A DNA stretch of 64,000 nucleotides, taken from assembly GCF_001262015.1 (NCBI RefSeq), contig NZ_CP012074.1, forward strand, positions 392,501 to 456,500, written 5' to 3'. Below, piece by piece: positions 8,535 through 20,000 of the stretch. This DNA comes from Prevotella fusca JCM 17724. GTDB taxonomy: Bacteria; Bacteroidota; Bacteroidia; Bacteroidales; Bacteroidaceae. The first letter of the stretch is position 1, and every line of letters starts with the position of its first letter. Both the position numbers and the translations under genes were made by a program. Under the pieces are notes generated by a model that ran no database searches, was not told the DNA's origin, and saw nothing but the letters and a program-made list of their open reading frames with translations.

Positions 8535-9324
8535 GTGTGGTGATGTTAGGATTAACAAATGTTAATATCTTGTATTATAGTTTCTCCACTTTATATCAGA
8601 TGTGTAATTTGCTGCAGTCCTTATGAGTTTATAAAACAAATCATACTTCGGCAGCTTACTGTCCCGGAAGAATCGCCGATTGAACTTCCAGCAATACTCG
8701 TTGAGATGGAGTTGGAGAAATCTTTGATCCACTTCCTTATGGATAGCCTCTATTGCACTACGACATTCTCCTGTTACTAAATGTACCCACGGCAAAACCT
8801 TAGTCACCACCTCATGCACCTCCCCTTCCGTTTCCCTGTAAGATTCATGACAGAACAGCTCTCTCAACCTGATAAGATTTGTTCCTCCGTCAGTCACAAC
8901 TTTAGCAGTGGGACTCACAGCCTTTTCTGAATATGGTTTTATGGAGGCATATTTACTATCGGGCATAGCGAACATCTTGACATAACGTACAACCTTCTTG
9001 ACTTTCTGTGTAGAAGAGCTCCTGAGAAGTTTTGACGCCTTGTTAACGTACTTGTTTTCAGTTATATTTGTAAGATACTCGCTCAACATTTCATCAACAG
9101 ACTTACTTTCTGCGATTACCAATACAGGCGTTTGTACCATTTTGGTTTCTTTGTCAATATCTTCGGGGTCAGGGTCTGTTATAACAGAGGTTTGAAAGTA
9201 AGACACATCCAGTTCTACCTGTGCTGATAAGGTATATTGTGACTCTCTTTTACCCATGATATCACGGTACTTCATCATCATCAGCCATACTGCAGGGTAA
9301 TCTTTTCGTTCTAATTGATATTGA
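8535..9324 (-). pseudogene. IS1595-family (ISXO2-like) transposase, 5' end cut off by an IS1380 copy
   Basis: The frame is open from the IS1380 boundary at 9324 down to a stop at 8562 and encodes about 250 residues. It reads KDYPAVWLMMMKYRDIMGKR, then LSAQVELDVSYF, PVLVIAESK, VTDGGTNLIRL, KVLPWVHLVTG and LNEYCWKFNRRFF. These are the ISXO2-like DDE blocks in order, with the first acidic residue in VELD. The N-terminal zinc-ribbon/recognition part is missing because IS1380 copy 2 begins at 9325. The segment 8532-8561 after the stop probably includes the IS1595 end that lies against copy 1. Confidence 0.8.
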
Positions 9325-9937
9325 CCTTAATTCCGCAGCATAAAATCTTGCAAGAAATCCAAGTGCCTGAGAAACAAAGTCCTCAAAACACTTGGATATG
9401 TCAGAATTTTCACCTATCTTAGTGCAACAAACATAACAAGCAAGCAAAAATCTGACATGACAAAGGTAGCAATTAAAAACGAGAATATCACTTCTTTCGG
9501 AGGAATTTATCACATCATGGACGTTTTTTCAAAGCTGGGCTTTGAAAAACTTACCGAATCCGTGTTGGGCAGACGCGGATGCAGCGGCAAGGCATTCAGC
9601 CATGGAAGCATCCTGGGCTCTCTCTTCTTCAGCTACCTTTGCGGTGGGGATTGCCTTGAGGACATCAATGCGCTTACAGGACAGTTCAGGCAGAGACCTG
9701 GTACGCTGTTACCAGATGCCGACACCGTGGGGTGCGGACTGAAGGAGCTTGCCGAAGAGAACATTGTCTACAGGAGCGAAACCTCCGGCAAGTCGTATAG
9801 TTTCAACACTGCAGAGAAGCTGAACACCTTACTTTTACGTATGATACGTAGAATGGGGCTTATAAAGGGTTCTTCCGTTATATGCGTGGATGTTTTTCGT
9901 ATATCTTTAATGAAAGAACTGAAGTTATGCATTAAAT

Positions 9938-9972
9938 AAAAACATAGCCAAGACCGTCTTGGCTATGTTTTT
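9938..9972 (+). terminator. Very strong hairpin in the passenger element
   Basis: A 17-bp perfect stem (9938-9954 with 9956-9972, arms around CATAGCCAAGAC/GTCTTGGCTATG) is flanked by A- and T-runs, so it can terminate in both directions. It should stop transcripts entering from the IS1380 transposase. Confidence 0.8.
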
Positions 9973-10156
9973 ATTATCATCCTCCGATGCAGAAAACCTT
10001 TTCATGTCAATACTTTGAAAAGGCAGACGATGGATTGAAAAATCATGACATAATTTCGGGTAAAATATCTACAGATAAAGGCAAAAACACGTGTAAAAAG
10101 CAGGTTTGCAACCAGCAGTAAATCAATCAGTTATAAGGTAGTGCAAGAAAAGGTGC

Positions 10157-10222
10157 TTAATTGGACTTCAAAAGGGCGTCAGTTAGACCTCAAAAGGGCG
10201 TCTATTGCAAGTCAATTGGGCG
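10157..10222 (+). repeat. Three tandem 22-bp units in the passenger element
   Basis: Units start at 10157, 10179 and 10201 with exact 22-bp spacing. Each begins T(T/C)(A/T)(A/G)TT and ends GGGCG. Related arrays of the same period occur at 26930, 37581 and 48257. Confidence 0.75.
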
Positions 10223-11536
10223 TCTTTTAGAAGCTAAGAGACCATGTATTGGTTTTGGATTATATGAAAATAGTTTACAAATAGCGGTCAGTATGGGAAT
10301 AAATTGTTTGTAGAAGCCGGAAAGACATGGTATCTGTTTGCCTTTTCTGCATTTTTATTTTGTGCTTTATCCTCCTTTGTGAGACCGTCTATTTTTGGAT
10401 AGTCATACCATACAAGCGTATAAGCCTTTGTTATTTTTCCAATCTACGCATTTAACGGGAGAGCCTTATAAAGGCGGACAGCCATGTTGACCTGGACTTT
10501 GACCACCAGTTTGTTCCTGCCCACAAGTTCGATGCAAAGTATTCCTACAAGCATGACCATGGCTATTTCCCGGGCTAGGCTTCCATCGGGGGCATCATAG
10601 TCGGAGGTGAGAACCGTGATGGAAACACCAATGTGAAATTCCCCATCAAGAAGACACGCTTCGCCGAATTATGGACCGTGTGACCTCCGAGCTTAGTGTG
10701 GTGATAGAGCGTTTCCGTGCCGACTGCGGGTCGTTCTCAAAGGAAATCATCCAAACCGTAGAGCAGCGCTGCAACACGTTCTATATACGTGCTGCCAACT
10801 GCGGCAGCCGGTGCGGGGAGTTCCGCCAGCTGGAAGAATGGAAGAGCGTTGAGGTTGGCTATGAGAGGTGCGATGTCACCTCCGTCAGCATGGACGACCT
10901 CATCGAAGGAAAGTCATACAGGCTTGTCGTACAGCGTACTCCCTTGAAAGACAGGCACGGCAGGGAACAGACGGATATGTTCGGAGTGATATACACATAC
11001 CGCTGTATCCTTACCAACAACCGGACATCCACTGAGAAGGACATCATCACATTCTACAATGAACGCGGAGCGAGCGAAAAGAACTTCGACATACAGAACA
11101 ATGACTTCGGCTGGGCACATCTGCCCTTTTCCTTTATGGCTGAGAACATGGTTTTCATGATGGTTACTGCCATGCTGAAGAACTTCTATCTCTATCTCAT
11201 CCGTAATATCAGCGAGAAGGTCAAGCCGTTGAAAAAGACAAGCAGGCTGAAAGCCTTTATCCTGCATTTTGTCAGCGTGCCGGCAAAATGGGTGAGAACA
11301 GGAAGGCGGAACGTCCTGAACCTGTATACAAATAAAGCATACTACTCTGAAGTATTCCTTGAATAGGCAGCATTTCTTTGTGGTTTTTCATACTTCCCCA
11401 TTGGTTTGGGTGGGGGATTTCATGCCCAGACAAGACCCAGGAAGCCCCGAAGAGCCTTATATCAGCATATAGAGCCTCAAAAAGACATCTCAACATATAA
11501 AATCGACTCACAAGGAAAAACGCTGCGGAATTGAGG

Positions 11537-11703
11537 TGTATAAAGAAAGGTACAGCATAGAAAGAACAAATGCGTGGTTGGATTCATACAGAAGTCTGTT
11601 GAACAGATTTGATGTTACTTTGACAAGTTGGCAAGCATGGAATTATATAGCATTTATTGTTATTCTGATGAAGAAAGTGAAAAAGAAACAAAAGTCAAGA
11701 TAA
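11537..11703 (+). pseudogene. C-terminal tail of an IS5/IS4-type DDE transposase
   Basis: Immediately after the IS1380 right end, a frame reads YKERYSIERTNAWLDSYRSL, then LLNRFDVTLTSWQAWNYIAF and a lysine-rich tail to a stop at 11701-11703. The RYSIERTNAWLD block with the catalytic glutamate is characteristic of IS5/IS4-like transposases. The upstream part is missing, so it was already broken when IS1380 arrived or was cut by that event. Confidence 0.75.
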
Positions 11704-11760
11704 GTTCAATATGAGCAATATATTTCTCTACCCCATATTCACCAAAGATTTCCCCAAAAT

Positions 11761-11802
11761 CCATTCCTAACAAGAATACATAGAATATTCTTGCAGGAAT
11801 GG
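11761..11802 (-). terminator. Hairpin at the end of the PUL operon
   Basis: Arms CCATTCCT (11761-11768) and CAAGAATA (11771-11778) pair with TATTCTTG (11786-11793) and AGGAATGG (11795-11802). It lies 20 bases past the GH3 stop codon and probably ends the PUL transcript. Confidence 0.7.
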
Positions 11803-11822
11803 ATCCCAATCTTTATATATGC

Positions 11823-14141
11823 TTATCTATTGGCTGTCTGCCACAGATAAGTATCTGCACAATGAACAGAGGCAGTTTGGTCGGCAATCATCAACTTGAA
11901 GTCGCCTTCCTCCAATCTCCATTTGCCATCCCAACCTACAAAAGCCAAGTCGTCTGCCTTTAATTCGAAGGTCACAGTCTTGGTCTCACCTGGCTGAAGT
12001 TCCACCTTGTCGAAGGCACGGAGACGACGACCATCTGGCACCATGCTGGCGACGAGGTCGCTGCTGAACAGGAGAATGCTCTCCTTGCCTGCCACCTTGC
12101 CCGTGTTCTTCACATCCACGCTCACCTTGATAATGTCGCCGTGGCGGAAGTCAGACTTGGAAACCTTCAGGTTGCTATATTGATAAGAGGTGTAGCTCAA
12201 ACCATATCCGAAGCCCCACTGCTGGGTAATCTTCGCATTGTAGTCGTAAGCCCCTTCCATCGTACCCACCTCCTCACTCTTCTTGAAGTCGTAGTTAGCG
12301 AGCGAATTGATTTCCTTAGGATAGGTGTAAGGCATCTTGCCACTGAAGTTTGACTTGCCCGATACCAAGTTTACCAAGGCATCGCCGCCCATGTTGCCAG
12401 GGATAAGGATATCGATGATACCCTGTGCCAATGGTTCGATGTCGGCGATGAGACGTGGACGTCCTTCATTCAGTACCAAGATGACAGGCTTGCCTGTCTG
12501 AGCCAAAGCCTTGACCAGATTGCGCTGGTTTTCAGAAAGCCAGAGGTCTGTCAGGTTGCCCGGAGTCTCGGTATAGGAGTTCTCGCCAATGCAAGCCACA
12601 ATGACGTCGGCATCCTTCGCTGCAGCCACTGCCCCCAGAATCTGAGGTTCGTTCTCCTCCCAATACTTGCCCTTTTCATTATAGGTAACACCCTGGTTCA
12701 AGATAACATTCTCCTTGCCGTACTCATTGCAGAATGCCTCATAGATGGTATTGTACTTGCCGGCAAACTCATCGGCACGATGCCCCTGCCAGGTATAGCT
12801 CCATCCACCGTCCAGACAGCGCATCTGATTGGCATTAGGACCCGTGAGGAGAATCTTCTTGCCATGCTGCAAAGGAAGGATATTACCCTCGTTCTTCAGG
12901 AGCACCATACTCTCGGTAGCTCCCTCCAAGGCGAGCTTGGCAAACTCCTCGCCACCAAACTTAGGATAATTCTTCAGTTTCTGGGTTGGGTTCTTGAAGA
13001 GATCGAGACGGTACTTCATACGAAGCACACGGCGACAGGCATCATCGATGCGACTCATCGGAATCTTGCCTTCCTTCACCAATTCAATAAGGTAGCCACA
13101 AGCATCGCAAGAATAAGGTTCCATAATCATGTCGATACCAGCATTGATGGCGATGCGGAGTGCATCCTTCTTGTCCTTTGCCACCATCTCACGAGTATAG
13201 AGATTGTTGATGTCTGCCCAGTCGGTGATAAGCACACCATCCCATCCTGTCTCTTCCTTCAGCCATCCTGTCAGGATTTCCTTGTTGGCGTGCATCGGCA
13301 TACCGTTGACGGAAGCGGAATTCACCATCACGGTCAAGGCTCCAGCTTGCAGACCTGCCAGGAAAGGAGCGAAGTGCTTCTCTCGCAAGTTGGCAGGAGA
13401 GATATAGGCTGGTGTACGGTCTTTACCAGTCCAAGGCACACCATAGCCCATGAAGTGCTTCATTGAAGTGGCGATGTGATATTGGTCGATGTTATTTGGG
13501 TCCTCGCCCTGGAAACCATAGACCATCGCCTTGCCCATTTCTGAACTGAGGTAGCAATCCTCGCCAAAGTTCTCCCAGATGCGAGGCCAACGGGCATCAC
13601 GACCGAGATCAACGGTAGGACTGTAAGTCCAAGGCACACTCACCGCACGAGTCTCATAAGCAGTAGCCTCAGCCGAATGGCGAGCAATCTCACGATTGAA
13701 GGTGGCAGCTACATTGATGTTCTGCGGGAAGAGGGTACCGTCTTGTGTATAAGTAGAACCGTGGTTCTGATCGAGACCGAAGACGCAAGGGATGCCGATG
13801 CGCTTCATCGAAATCTTCTGGATTTGCTCGATGTACTTCTCCCACTGCTTGGCGGTTGGCGCGCAAGTGTTAGGAGCGTTGAGGATAGAGCCAATCTTAT
13901 AGCGAGAAAGGATAGAATCGGTCTTGTGCTCGTCGATATAGAACACACCGTTCTTGTCGTTGGCACCAAAGAGGTCGGTCACCAATTCCATCATCTGACC
14001 TATCTTTTCCTCCAAGGTGAGTTTCTTCAGGGTTTGTTCTACTTGAGCCTCTATCTTAGGGTCGCTCTTGATAACTGGAACATTGGCACTGGTTGTATAA
14101 GCAAATGCCAACATTGAAATAGATAATAATAATTTCTTCAT
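11823..14141 (-). CDS. Glycoside hydrolase family 3 beta-glucosidase
   Basis: This 772-residue protein has a signal peptide ([20 protein letters not shown]) and no lipobox cysteine, suggesting a periplasmic location. The GH3 N-terminal barrel spans about 30-370, with [19 protein letters not shown] and the nucleophile D307 in [10 protein letters not shown]. The alpha/beta sandwich follows, with [14 protein letters not shown] and [15 protein letters not shown], which probably contains the acid/base glutamate. A fibronectin-III-like domain closes the protein. It resembles the BoGH3-type enzymes of Bacteroides beta-glucan loci, which cleave glucose from the non-reducing end of imported oligosaccharides. 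It is the last gene of the PUL operon, 50 bases after the surface protein gene. Confidence 0.93.
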   Translation of the reverse strand: MKKLLLSISMLAFAYTTSANVPVIKSDPKIEAQVEQTLKKLTLEEKIGQMMELVTDLFGANDKNGVFYIDEHKTDSILSRYKIGSILNAPNTCAPTAKQWEKYIEQIQKISMKRIGIPCVFGLDQNHGSTYTQDGTLFPQNINVAATFNREIARHSAEATAYETRAVSVPWTYSPTVDLGRDARWPRIWENFGEDCYLSSEMGKAMVYGFQGEDPNNIDQYHIATSMKHFMGYGVPWTGKDRTPAYISPANLREKHFAPFLAGLQAGALTVMVNSASVNGMPMHANKEILTGWLKEETGWDGVLITDWADINNLYTREMVAKDKKDALRIAINAGIDMIMEPYSCDACGYLIELVKEGKIPMSRIDDACRRVLRMKYRLDLFKNPTQKLKNYPKFGGEEFAKLALEGATESMVLLKNEGNILPLQHGKKILLTGPNANQMRCLDGGWSYTWQGHRADEFAGKYNTIYEAFCNEYGKENVILNQGVTYNEKGKYWEENEPQILGAVAAAKDADVIVACIGENSYTETPGNLTDLWLSENQRNLVKALAQTGKPVILVLNEGRPRLIADIEPLAQGIIDILIPGNMGGDALVNLVSGKSNFSGKMPYTYPKEINSLANYDFKKSEEVGTMEGAYDYNAKITQQWGFGYGLSYTSYQYSNLKVSKSDFRHGDIIKVSVDVKNTGKVAGKESILLFSSDLVASMVPDGRRLRAFDKVELQPGETKTVTFELKADDLAFVGWDGKWRLEEGDFKLMIADQTASVHCADTYLWQTANR

Positions 14142-14191
14142 AAGTTCAAAGGTTTGACGTTTTATGATAAAACGGAAATCTTTCTAATATT

Positions 14192-15190
14192 TTATTCGAT
14201 AGTTACTTTCTTTACGGTGTAACCGTCACCCACGAGGAGGAAACCATCCTGCTCTGTCAAAAGTTGGATAGATAAGTCGGTCAGTTCAAACTCCCATTTA
14301 GCAGGTCCATCCACCATGATGTCGCCACGTTCTGGGTCGCCCTTACCAGTAAGGATGTTGTTCCACCAAGCAGTGGCAGCAGTACCCTGACCATTTCCAT
14401 TCACATAGACACGGAGGATGGTGCCAGCCTTCACCTTTGAGAGGAAGGTATCCTTCAAGGCATCGAATGCTGTACCCCATGTCACGGCAAACTCACCTTC
14501 CCAGATGGTGTTCTCCATAGATGGGCGAGCCTCGGTGGTTACCTTGATGGTACCGCCAGCAAACTGTACACCATTGCCATCTACCAATGTGATGTCGTAA
14601 TCGCCATTGGCGAGGTCGGAAGGAGCAGTAACTTTCAATGTCGTACCCTCATCGAGAACTTCGAAGGCAACCTCCTTATCAGCGATGAGAACTTTCTGAA
14701 CGAGACCCAGGTTCTTGCACTCGTGGATGGTTGTAGTTTCTCCTGGAGCTACCCAAAGCTCGATGGCATTGGTACCCAAGGCTGGGTCATCGGCAGCAGG
14801 AGTCACGGTAACGTTCAAGGTGCGGGATGTGGTCTTGCCCTTGGTGGTGGTTGCCACAATCTTCAGTTCATGATTACCTACAGGCAAAGTTTGGTCGATG
14901 GTAGTACCTTCGGCAATCTGAGTGCCGTCGAGCAACCATGTCACTGTGGTGTAGTGAACAGGAGTCACCTTGATTTCCAACTTATAATTTGTCTTGCGGT
15001 CTATCTTGGAATCAGCCAAGTCGGTGTTCAAGATACGTGGATCGTCATTTTCGCTGACAGTGAAGTATGGATCATCGTCAGAAGAGCAAGAAGACAAGGT
15101 AGATGTACCAGCCAGTGCGAAACTCATGGCGAAGAGCATCATCATACCCTTCAAGACTTTTCCCTTATATTGTTTCATTGTCTTATTCAT
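14192..15190 (-). CDS. Surface glycan-binding lipoprotein of the PUL (SusE/SGBP-position)
   Basis: This 332-residue lipoprotein has a lipobox STLSSC around residue 35 followed by the acidic SSDDDP, typical of surface-exported lipoproteins in this phylum. Two Ig-like beta domains follow (about 55-130 and 135-220); a C-terminal beta-sandwich (about 225-332) has aromatic residues (TIWEGEFAVTWG, TAWWNN, WEFELTD) and ends FLLVGDGYTVKKVTIE. That pattern matches SGBP proteins encoded right after SusD. It is expected to capture glucan at the cell surface. The ligand is inferred from the neighbouring enzymes only. Confidence 0.8.
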   Translation of the reverse strand: MNKTMKQYKGKVLKGMMMLFAMSFALAGTSTLSSCSSDDDPYFTVSENDDPRILNTDLADSKIDRKTNYKLEIKVTPVHYTTVTWLLDGTQIAEGTTIDQTLPVGNHELKIVATTTKGKTTSRTLNVTVTPAADDPALGTNAIELWVAPGETTTIHECKNLGLVQKVLIADKEVAFEVLDEGTTLKVTAPSDLANGDYDITLVDGNGVQFAGGTIKVTTEARPSMENTIWEGEFAVTWGTAFDALKDTFLSKVKAGTILRVYVNGNGQGTAATAWWNNILTGKGDPERGDIMVDGPAKWEFELTDLSIQLLTEQDGFLLVGDGYTVKKVTIE

Positions 15191-15263
15191 AATTAATTAT
15201 TCTATCTATTGTCCTATAAAACTTAACATTTAACACTTAACACTTAATATTTAACATTAAACA

Positions 15264-17039
15264 CTACTCTCTGTATCCCTTTCCGAATGGAGGATTGAAG
15301 TCTGGCTGAAGGTTTACATCAGCCTTGTCCCACCAGAGGCGCTTGTGCCAGTCGTCTGTACCACCCATGCGGTCGATGACAGCCTTGTAGTTGGCACTGT
15401 TGTACTGACCTTCCAACTCAGGATACTGCAAACGGACAGGCATTGACCAGTTAGAATCTGTGTAAGTAAAACCATTCTTGGTCAAGAAATCACGATTCAA
15501 GATGGCAGGATAGTCAGAGCGGCGCATGTTTGCCCAACCCTCAGAAGGGTTCATCATGTGGAGAATCCAAGCCTGGGTGTTGATGGTCTCCTTAGGATTG
15601 TCACCCAACGGATTATTGGCAATGAACGCATCTATCTCTTCCTTGGAAATTTTGTTGGATGTAAGATAGTAGTTGTTGAGCAACTCCATGCTGGCACGAA
15701 CACCAGCCTCGTAGTGGCTCTCTGCATCATCACCCCCAACATTCCAATCCTTGGTTGCAGCCTCAGCCTTGAGGAACTCCACCTCGGCATAGCTCATCAA
15801 GTCGCCAGGACAAGAAGGCATCTCGAAGTCGATGTTCAGGCAAGGACGACCTGCTCGGGCTATATAATCAGAGTTGGCATAAGTGTTCTCGTCTATCTCC
15901 GCATACTTCTTCAAAGTGGGAAGGTCATCAACCGTAGCTGGATTCATCCAGTCTGTGTACCAGGTAGCACCAGGGTTGCAAGGCTCTTCACCGAGATTCT
16001 TGCTCCGGAAGTAAGCCAGGAAATCATCGGTCAAGTCGATGTTCTGCTCTTTGTCTGGCTTCACCTGACTACGTTTGATATTGTAGTAGTGACGGCAGAT
16101 GCGATAGAGACGAGGGTCGTTGGTATTCTGCAACTGATAGAACAAGGTAGAGCATACCATGGTAGGCGATGTGGCATCCTGACCATAGAGAATCTCTCCT
16201 AAGGCATTGGTGCGGAAATCGTAGTCGTTGGCTCCATCATAATAAGTATAAGGAGTATCGGCATATCTGATGTAAGCATCATCTGCTGCACTGGCGATAG
16301 CACCGGCAGCAACAGCCTTCTCAAACTCTTCCTTTGCCTTCTGTGGATTAACATCTGAAATGCGCATGGCATAGCGCATACGGAGCGCATTGGCATACTT
16401 CTTCCACTTGGCTACATCACCACCCATGCTGGTGACATCACCAGAAATGCGGTCGGTACCGGTGCCAAGTTGCTTCTCGCAAGCGTCAAGCTCCTCAAAG
16501 AACCAGCTGTAGAGTTCCTCTACGGTATCATACTTAGGGGTGGAGATGCCTGAGATGTAACCCAGACCTGCCTCCAAACAAGGCACGTCGCCGTAGGTGT
16601 CTGCCAAGACTGCCGTGAGATAGACACGATGGATACGAAGTGCCGCATTCAAGTTTGCCTTGTCTGCTGAATTGTGGATGGCATCCACAAGGTTCTTGAT
16701 GCTGACCTCATAGTAGCGGTCCCAGACACGACGAGCGATGTCGTCCTCACGGAAGTTGGAACCTGCATAGTTGGTTACGTTCCAACCACCAGCGAAATAC
16801 TGTGGAAAACCTGAGATATAGTTACGGTAGGTATCCATCAAACTGAAGTCACCGTAAGTCTGCAACAAAGCAGTAGTCAACTGTGCGTTAGGGTCGAGCT
16901 CGCTCACCTTGGTCTTGTCGGTATTGATGTTGCTCAAGGTTTCATCTGAGCAAGAAGTCATCGCAGTGCCGGTTGTCATCAGGGCGAAAGCCATCAGCAG
17001 GCTGCTCTCACCTATATATTTCTTGATTATATTGTTCAT
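15264..17039 (-). CDS. SusD/RagB-family nutrient-binding outer-membrane lipoprotein
   Basis: This 591-residue protein has a lipoprotein signal ending MTSC (C30). It has the helical SusD fold: LADTYGDVPCLEAGLGY, the YDTVEELYSWFFEELDACE helix, ALRMRYAMRISDVNPQKA, and the C-terminal YAEVEFLKAEAA and GWANMRRSDYPAI blocks. SusD proteins sit as a lid on the SusC channel and bind the glycan at the cell surface. It lies 58 bases downstream of the susC-like gene in the usual order, so the two form one transport complex. Confidence 0.95.
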   Translation of the reverse strand: MNNIIKKYIGESSLLMAFALMTTGTAMTSCSDETLSNINTDKTKVSELDPNAQLTTALLQTYGDFSLMDTYRNYISGFPQYFAGGWNVTNYAGSNFREDDIARRVWDRYYEVSIKNLVDAIHNSADKANLNAALRIHRVYLTAVLADTYGDVPCLEAGLGYISGISTPKYDTVEELYSWFFEELDACEKQLGTGTDRISGDVTSMGGDVAKWKKYANALRMRYAMRISDVNPQKAKEEFEKAVAAGAIASAADDAYIRYADTPYTYYDGANDYDFRTNALGEILYGQDATSPTMVCSTLFYQLQNTNDPRLYRICRHYYNIKRSQVKPDKEQNIDLTDDFLAYFRSKNLGEEPCNPGATWYTDWMNPATVDDLPTLKKYAEIDENTYANSDYIARAGRPCLNIDFEMPSCPGDLMSYAEVEFLKAEAATKDWNVGGDDAESHYEAGVRASMELLNNYYLTSNKISKEEIDAFIANNPLGDNPKETINTQAWILHMMNPSEGWANMRRSDYPAILNRDFLTKNGFTYTDSNWSMPVRLQYPELEGQYNSANYKAVIDRMGGTDDWHKRLWWDKADVNLQPDFNPPFGKGYRE

Positions 17040-17097
17040 TTTCTTACATTATTATATATTAGAACTCTTCTAAAGAAATTGATTTGTTTTTTCGAGA

Positions 17098-20000
17098 TTA
17101 GAACTTCACGTTCACGTTTAAACCATAGCTCTTGCGAGATGGTAGAGAGCCATATTCCAGACCGAGACCAGAGGTATTGTAACTGGAGTCTGGGTCGATG
17201 TTAGGAATATTCTTCCAAATAATGAATGGGTTACGAGCCACGAAGGATACGGTCAAGCCCTTGACATACTTGCCCAAGATGCTCTCTGGGAAGGTATAGC
17301 CGAAAGTAATCTCACGACACTTCACGTAAGAGTTGTCGTAAACGAAGGCACTCTGCACGCCATTTGCCACATGCTTCCAGTAATCCTCAGGGTTCACGGC
17401 GATGTCGTTCTTGCGATAAGTACCATCGCCATTGTCGATGACACCCTCTACGACAAATCCCTTGCAGTTACCTGCTTCACGCCATGTGCCAAGGTCCATA
17501 CCCGAAGCCTTGCGAGCCTCCTCGGAAGTGTACCACTCCTCACGACATGCCAATGTTCCCTTTGCCTTACCTGTCTGGTATGCGGAACGCATGGACATTG
17601 AGTAGATGTCGGCACCTACCTTCACATCGAATGCAGCAGAGAGGCGGAAGTTCTTGTAACTGAAGGTTGAGTAGAAACCACCTGTCCAGTCCCAAGAAGA
17701 GTTGCCTATGGTCTTGATTTTCTGGTCAACCTTTGGAAGACCAGTAGCTGCATCGACAACCATCTGTCCCTTGTTGTTGTAGAGGAAGTCGTGTCCACGG
17801 ATGGCTCCATAGTTCTCTCCTACCTTGGCACCAACAGAAACACCGCACCAGTATGCCTTCGCCAACTCGAAGTAGTCCATGCCATTGGTGAGCGACTTCA
17901 CCTTGTTGGTATTCTTCGAGAAGTTGGCCCCCAAGTCCCAAGCGAAGTCCTTGATCTGCAAGGCACGGGCATTGAGGGCAATCTCGATACCCTGGTTCTG
18001 AATCTCACCGGCATTGATGAGGCGGTAAGCATAGCCAGAGGTGGTGGTTGAAGCCAAGCTTAAAATCTGGTCCTTGGAGTTCTGGTTGTAATAGGTGGCA
18101 TCCAAGCTCAAGCGTCCGTTGAAGAACTTCATCTCCAAACCTACCTCGTAAGAATCTGTCATAGTAGGCTTCAAGTCCTTGTTTGGCTGTGTTGAGTTGG
18201 CTATCATACCGATGGTATAACCCGAGTAGCTGTACTTGCCCGTGGTGTAGTTGAGTGCCAACTGGTATGGATCAGTATCGCTACCTACCTTTGCCCAAGA
18301 TGCGCGAATCTTACCGTAATTGATGAACTTCTTGTTCTTGATAAACTCGGAGAATACCAAACTACCAGATACCGAAGAATATACGTATGTATTGTTATTG
18401 GTAGGGAGCGTAGATGACCTATCGCCACGGAGGGTTCCCTCCAGATAGTAAGTATGTTTGTAGCCGAGGCTCGCACTGGCATAGAGAGAAGAAATCTGCT
18501 TCTTATACATGCTCTCACGAGTATTCTGCTCCAGATAGTTCATGATGTTCTGTATTCCATTCATCTGCTGGTTGAGACCGACGTTGGTAGTGGTCTTGTT
18601 GTTCACCTTGAAGATATTACCACCAGCGGTAGCATTGACATCGAAGTCGCCCCATGAGTTGTTGTAGAGGGCGAGTATCTCGGCGTTGAGTGTGCGGTTG
18701 TTGAAGATTTGGTCGGTAAGCTTTCCGGCAGGAGTACCTGGAGTTGTCTTGGCGATGAAGTCCTCGAAGTTCATGCTGTTGATGTCGGTACCGATGGTAC
18801 CCTGCAACTTGAGGTGGTTGTCGATGTTCCAGATGGCCTTACCCGTAAAACGGAACACGTCCTTGTCGGATGTATTGCTGTTCTTATAGAGATCCCAGTA
18901 TGGGTTCTTGTTATACTGGTCGTTACCATTCCAGTTGGAATAGTTGCCGTCGGCATCCTCATAGTGCTTCAACCAAGCCTGGTCGTAGGTACCCGCCAGG
19001 GTCATGAGGTTCTTACCCACGTTGCTCTGGGAATCGCCAAGGGCAGGACGATTCTTCACCTTCTCACGAGTATAGTTGGCGGTGAAATCGAAGTCAACAG
19101 GACCTGCGGAGGTATTAACACGGAGGTTGAAGTTGTCACGACTCATATTGGTGTTAGGCAGGATGTCCTTGTTGCGCATATCGGTAACAGAGAAACGCAT
19201 ACCCGTCTTACCGGAATTAACAGAGAGGATGGCAGAGTTTTGGGTGGTGAAACCTGTGCGGAAGAAATCGGAGGCGTTGTTAGGGTGCATCAAGAATGGA
19301 CGCTCCTCGCCATCGAAATACTTGAACATGAAATCATCGGCCTTAGGTCCCCAACTGGTATTGGTACCAGAGGTGCTGGATGTAGGCAGCTCGCCATTGT
19401 AACCAGCGCCATATATCTCCTGGATGTCGTCCCACTTAGCCAACTGGGTATCGACAGTGTAAGAACCATTGTACTCCACGGAAATCTTATCCTTCTCCGC
19501 CTTCTTGGTCGTAATCAAGATAACACCGTGGGAAGCACGGCTACCATAAAGGGCAGAGGCAGCAGGACCTTTCAATACGGTCATCGTCTCAATATCATCA
19601 GGATTGATGGCAGAGATTCCATCACCCAGATCATAACCGCCACTTTCACCAGCACTGCCAAAGTTTGTATTATCCAAAGGCACACCATCCACCACATAGA
19701 GAGGCTGGTTGTTGCCTGCCATTTCTGTATTACCACGAAGGAGCACGCGGGTAGAACCAGAAGCACCGCCAGCCGTATTCTGCACGACGAGACCAGCCAC
19801 CTTACCTGAAAGAGAGTTGATGACGTTGGTTTCCTTCGCCTTGCTGAGTTCCTCACCCTTCACTTCCTCCAAGCCATAGCCGAGAGCCTTGCGGTCTCGT
19901 TTGATACCGAGGGCGGTGACAACTACCTCATTCAAGGCTTTACTATCCACTTGCATCTTGATTTTCATACCATTAACAGCTTTCACGGTCATCGTCTTGT

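Larger units (their letters stand above)
9869..10464 (+). mobile_element. 596-bp passenger element inside the copy 2 transposase
   Basis: It is bounded by a 10-bp direct repeat CTTATAAAGG (9859-9868 and 10465-10474). Its ends are inverted repeats: GTTCTTCCGTTATATGCGTG on the left and, reading the other strand, GCTCTCCCGTTAAATGCGTA on the right. Removing the element plus one 10-bp copy restores the transposase frame across the DxD motif. It contains no convincing gene. It carries a strong terminator hairpin (9938-9972) and a 22-bp-period repeat array (10157-10222). It looks like a non-autonomous, MITE-like element; the source transposase is unknown. Confidence 0.8.
9457..11366 (+). pseudogene. 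IS1380-family transposase, interrupted and frameshifted (copy 2)
   Basis: The N-terminal 137 codons (MTKVAIKNENITSFGGIYHI to MGLIKG) are followed by the passenger. After it the frame resumes at 10465 as LIKADSHVDLDFDHQF, containing the DxDxD catalytic block. A TAG replaces a Trp codon at about 10577 (present as TGG in copy 3). A net 2-base gain near 10640-10655 shifts the frame before MDRVTSELSVV, after which the remaining 231 residues to 11366 are open. The C-terminal part includes the FYNERGASEKNFD catalytic block, YREK-like. At least three lesions make it inactive. Confidence 0.88.
9325..11536 (+). mobile_element. IS1380-family element, copy 2 (full length, defective, carrying a passenger)
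   Basis: Ends are CCTTAATTCCGCAGC (9325-9339) and GCTGCGGAATTGAGG (11522-11536), imperfect inverted repeats. Total length is 2,212 bp; removing the 596-bp passenger and one target copy leaves about 1.6 kb, the normal size for this family. No clear target duplication is seen outside the ends (left flank TTGA, right flank TGTA), which suggests later rearrangement. It lies in the same orientation as copy 3, on the other side of the PUL. Confidence 0.85.

Noticed and set aside
9262..9513. A minus-strand frame over the left end of IS1380, conserved in all three copies (FEDFVSQALG)
   Set aside because: Conservation is explained by recent IS duplication; the frame crosses the IS boundary into unrelated DNA and starts differently in each copy.
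10157..10222. 22-bp units considered as a CRISPR array
   Set aside because: Units are directly adjacent without spacers, and no cas genes are present.
18709..19809. A 366-codon open frame on the plus strand opposite the SusC gene
   Set aside because: It is antisense to a clearly real transporter gene, and its Val/Ile/Arg-rich translation reflects the complement of that codon use. Similar antisense frames at 12780-13466, 15558-16202 and 22860-23717 were dropped for the same reason.
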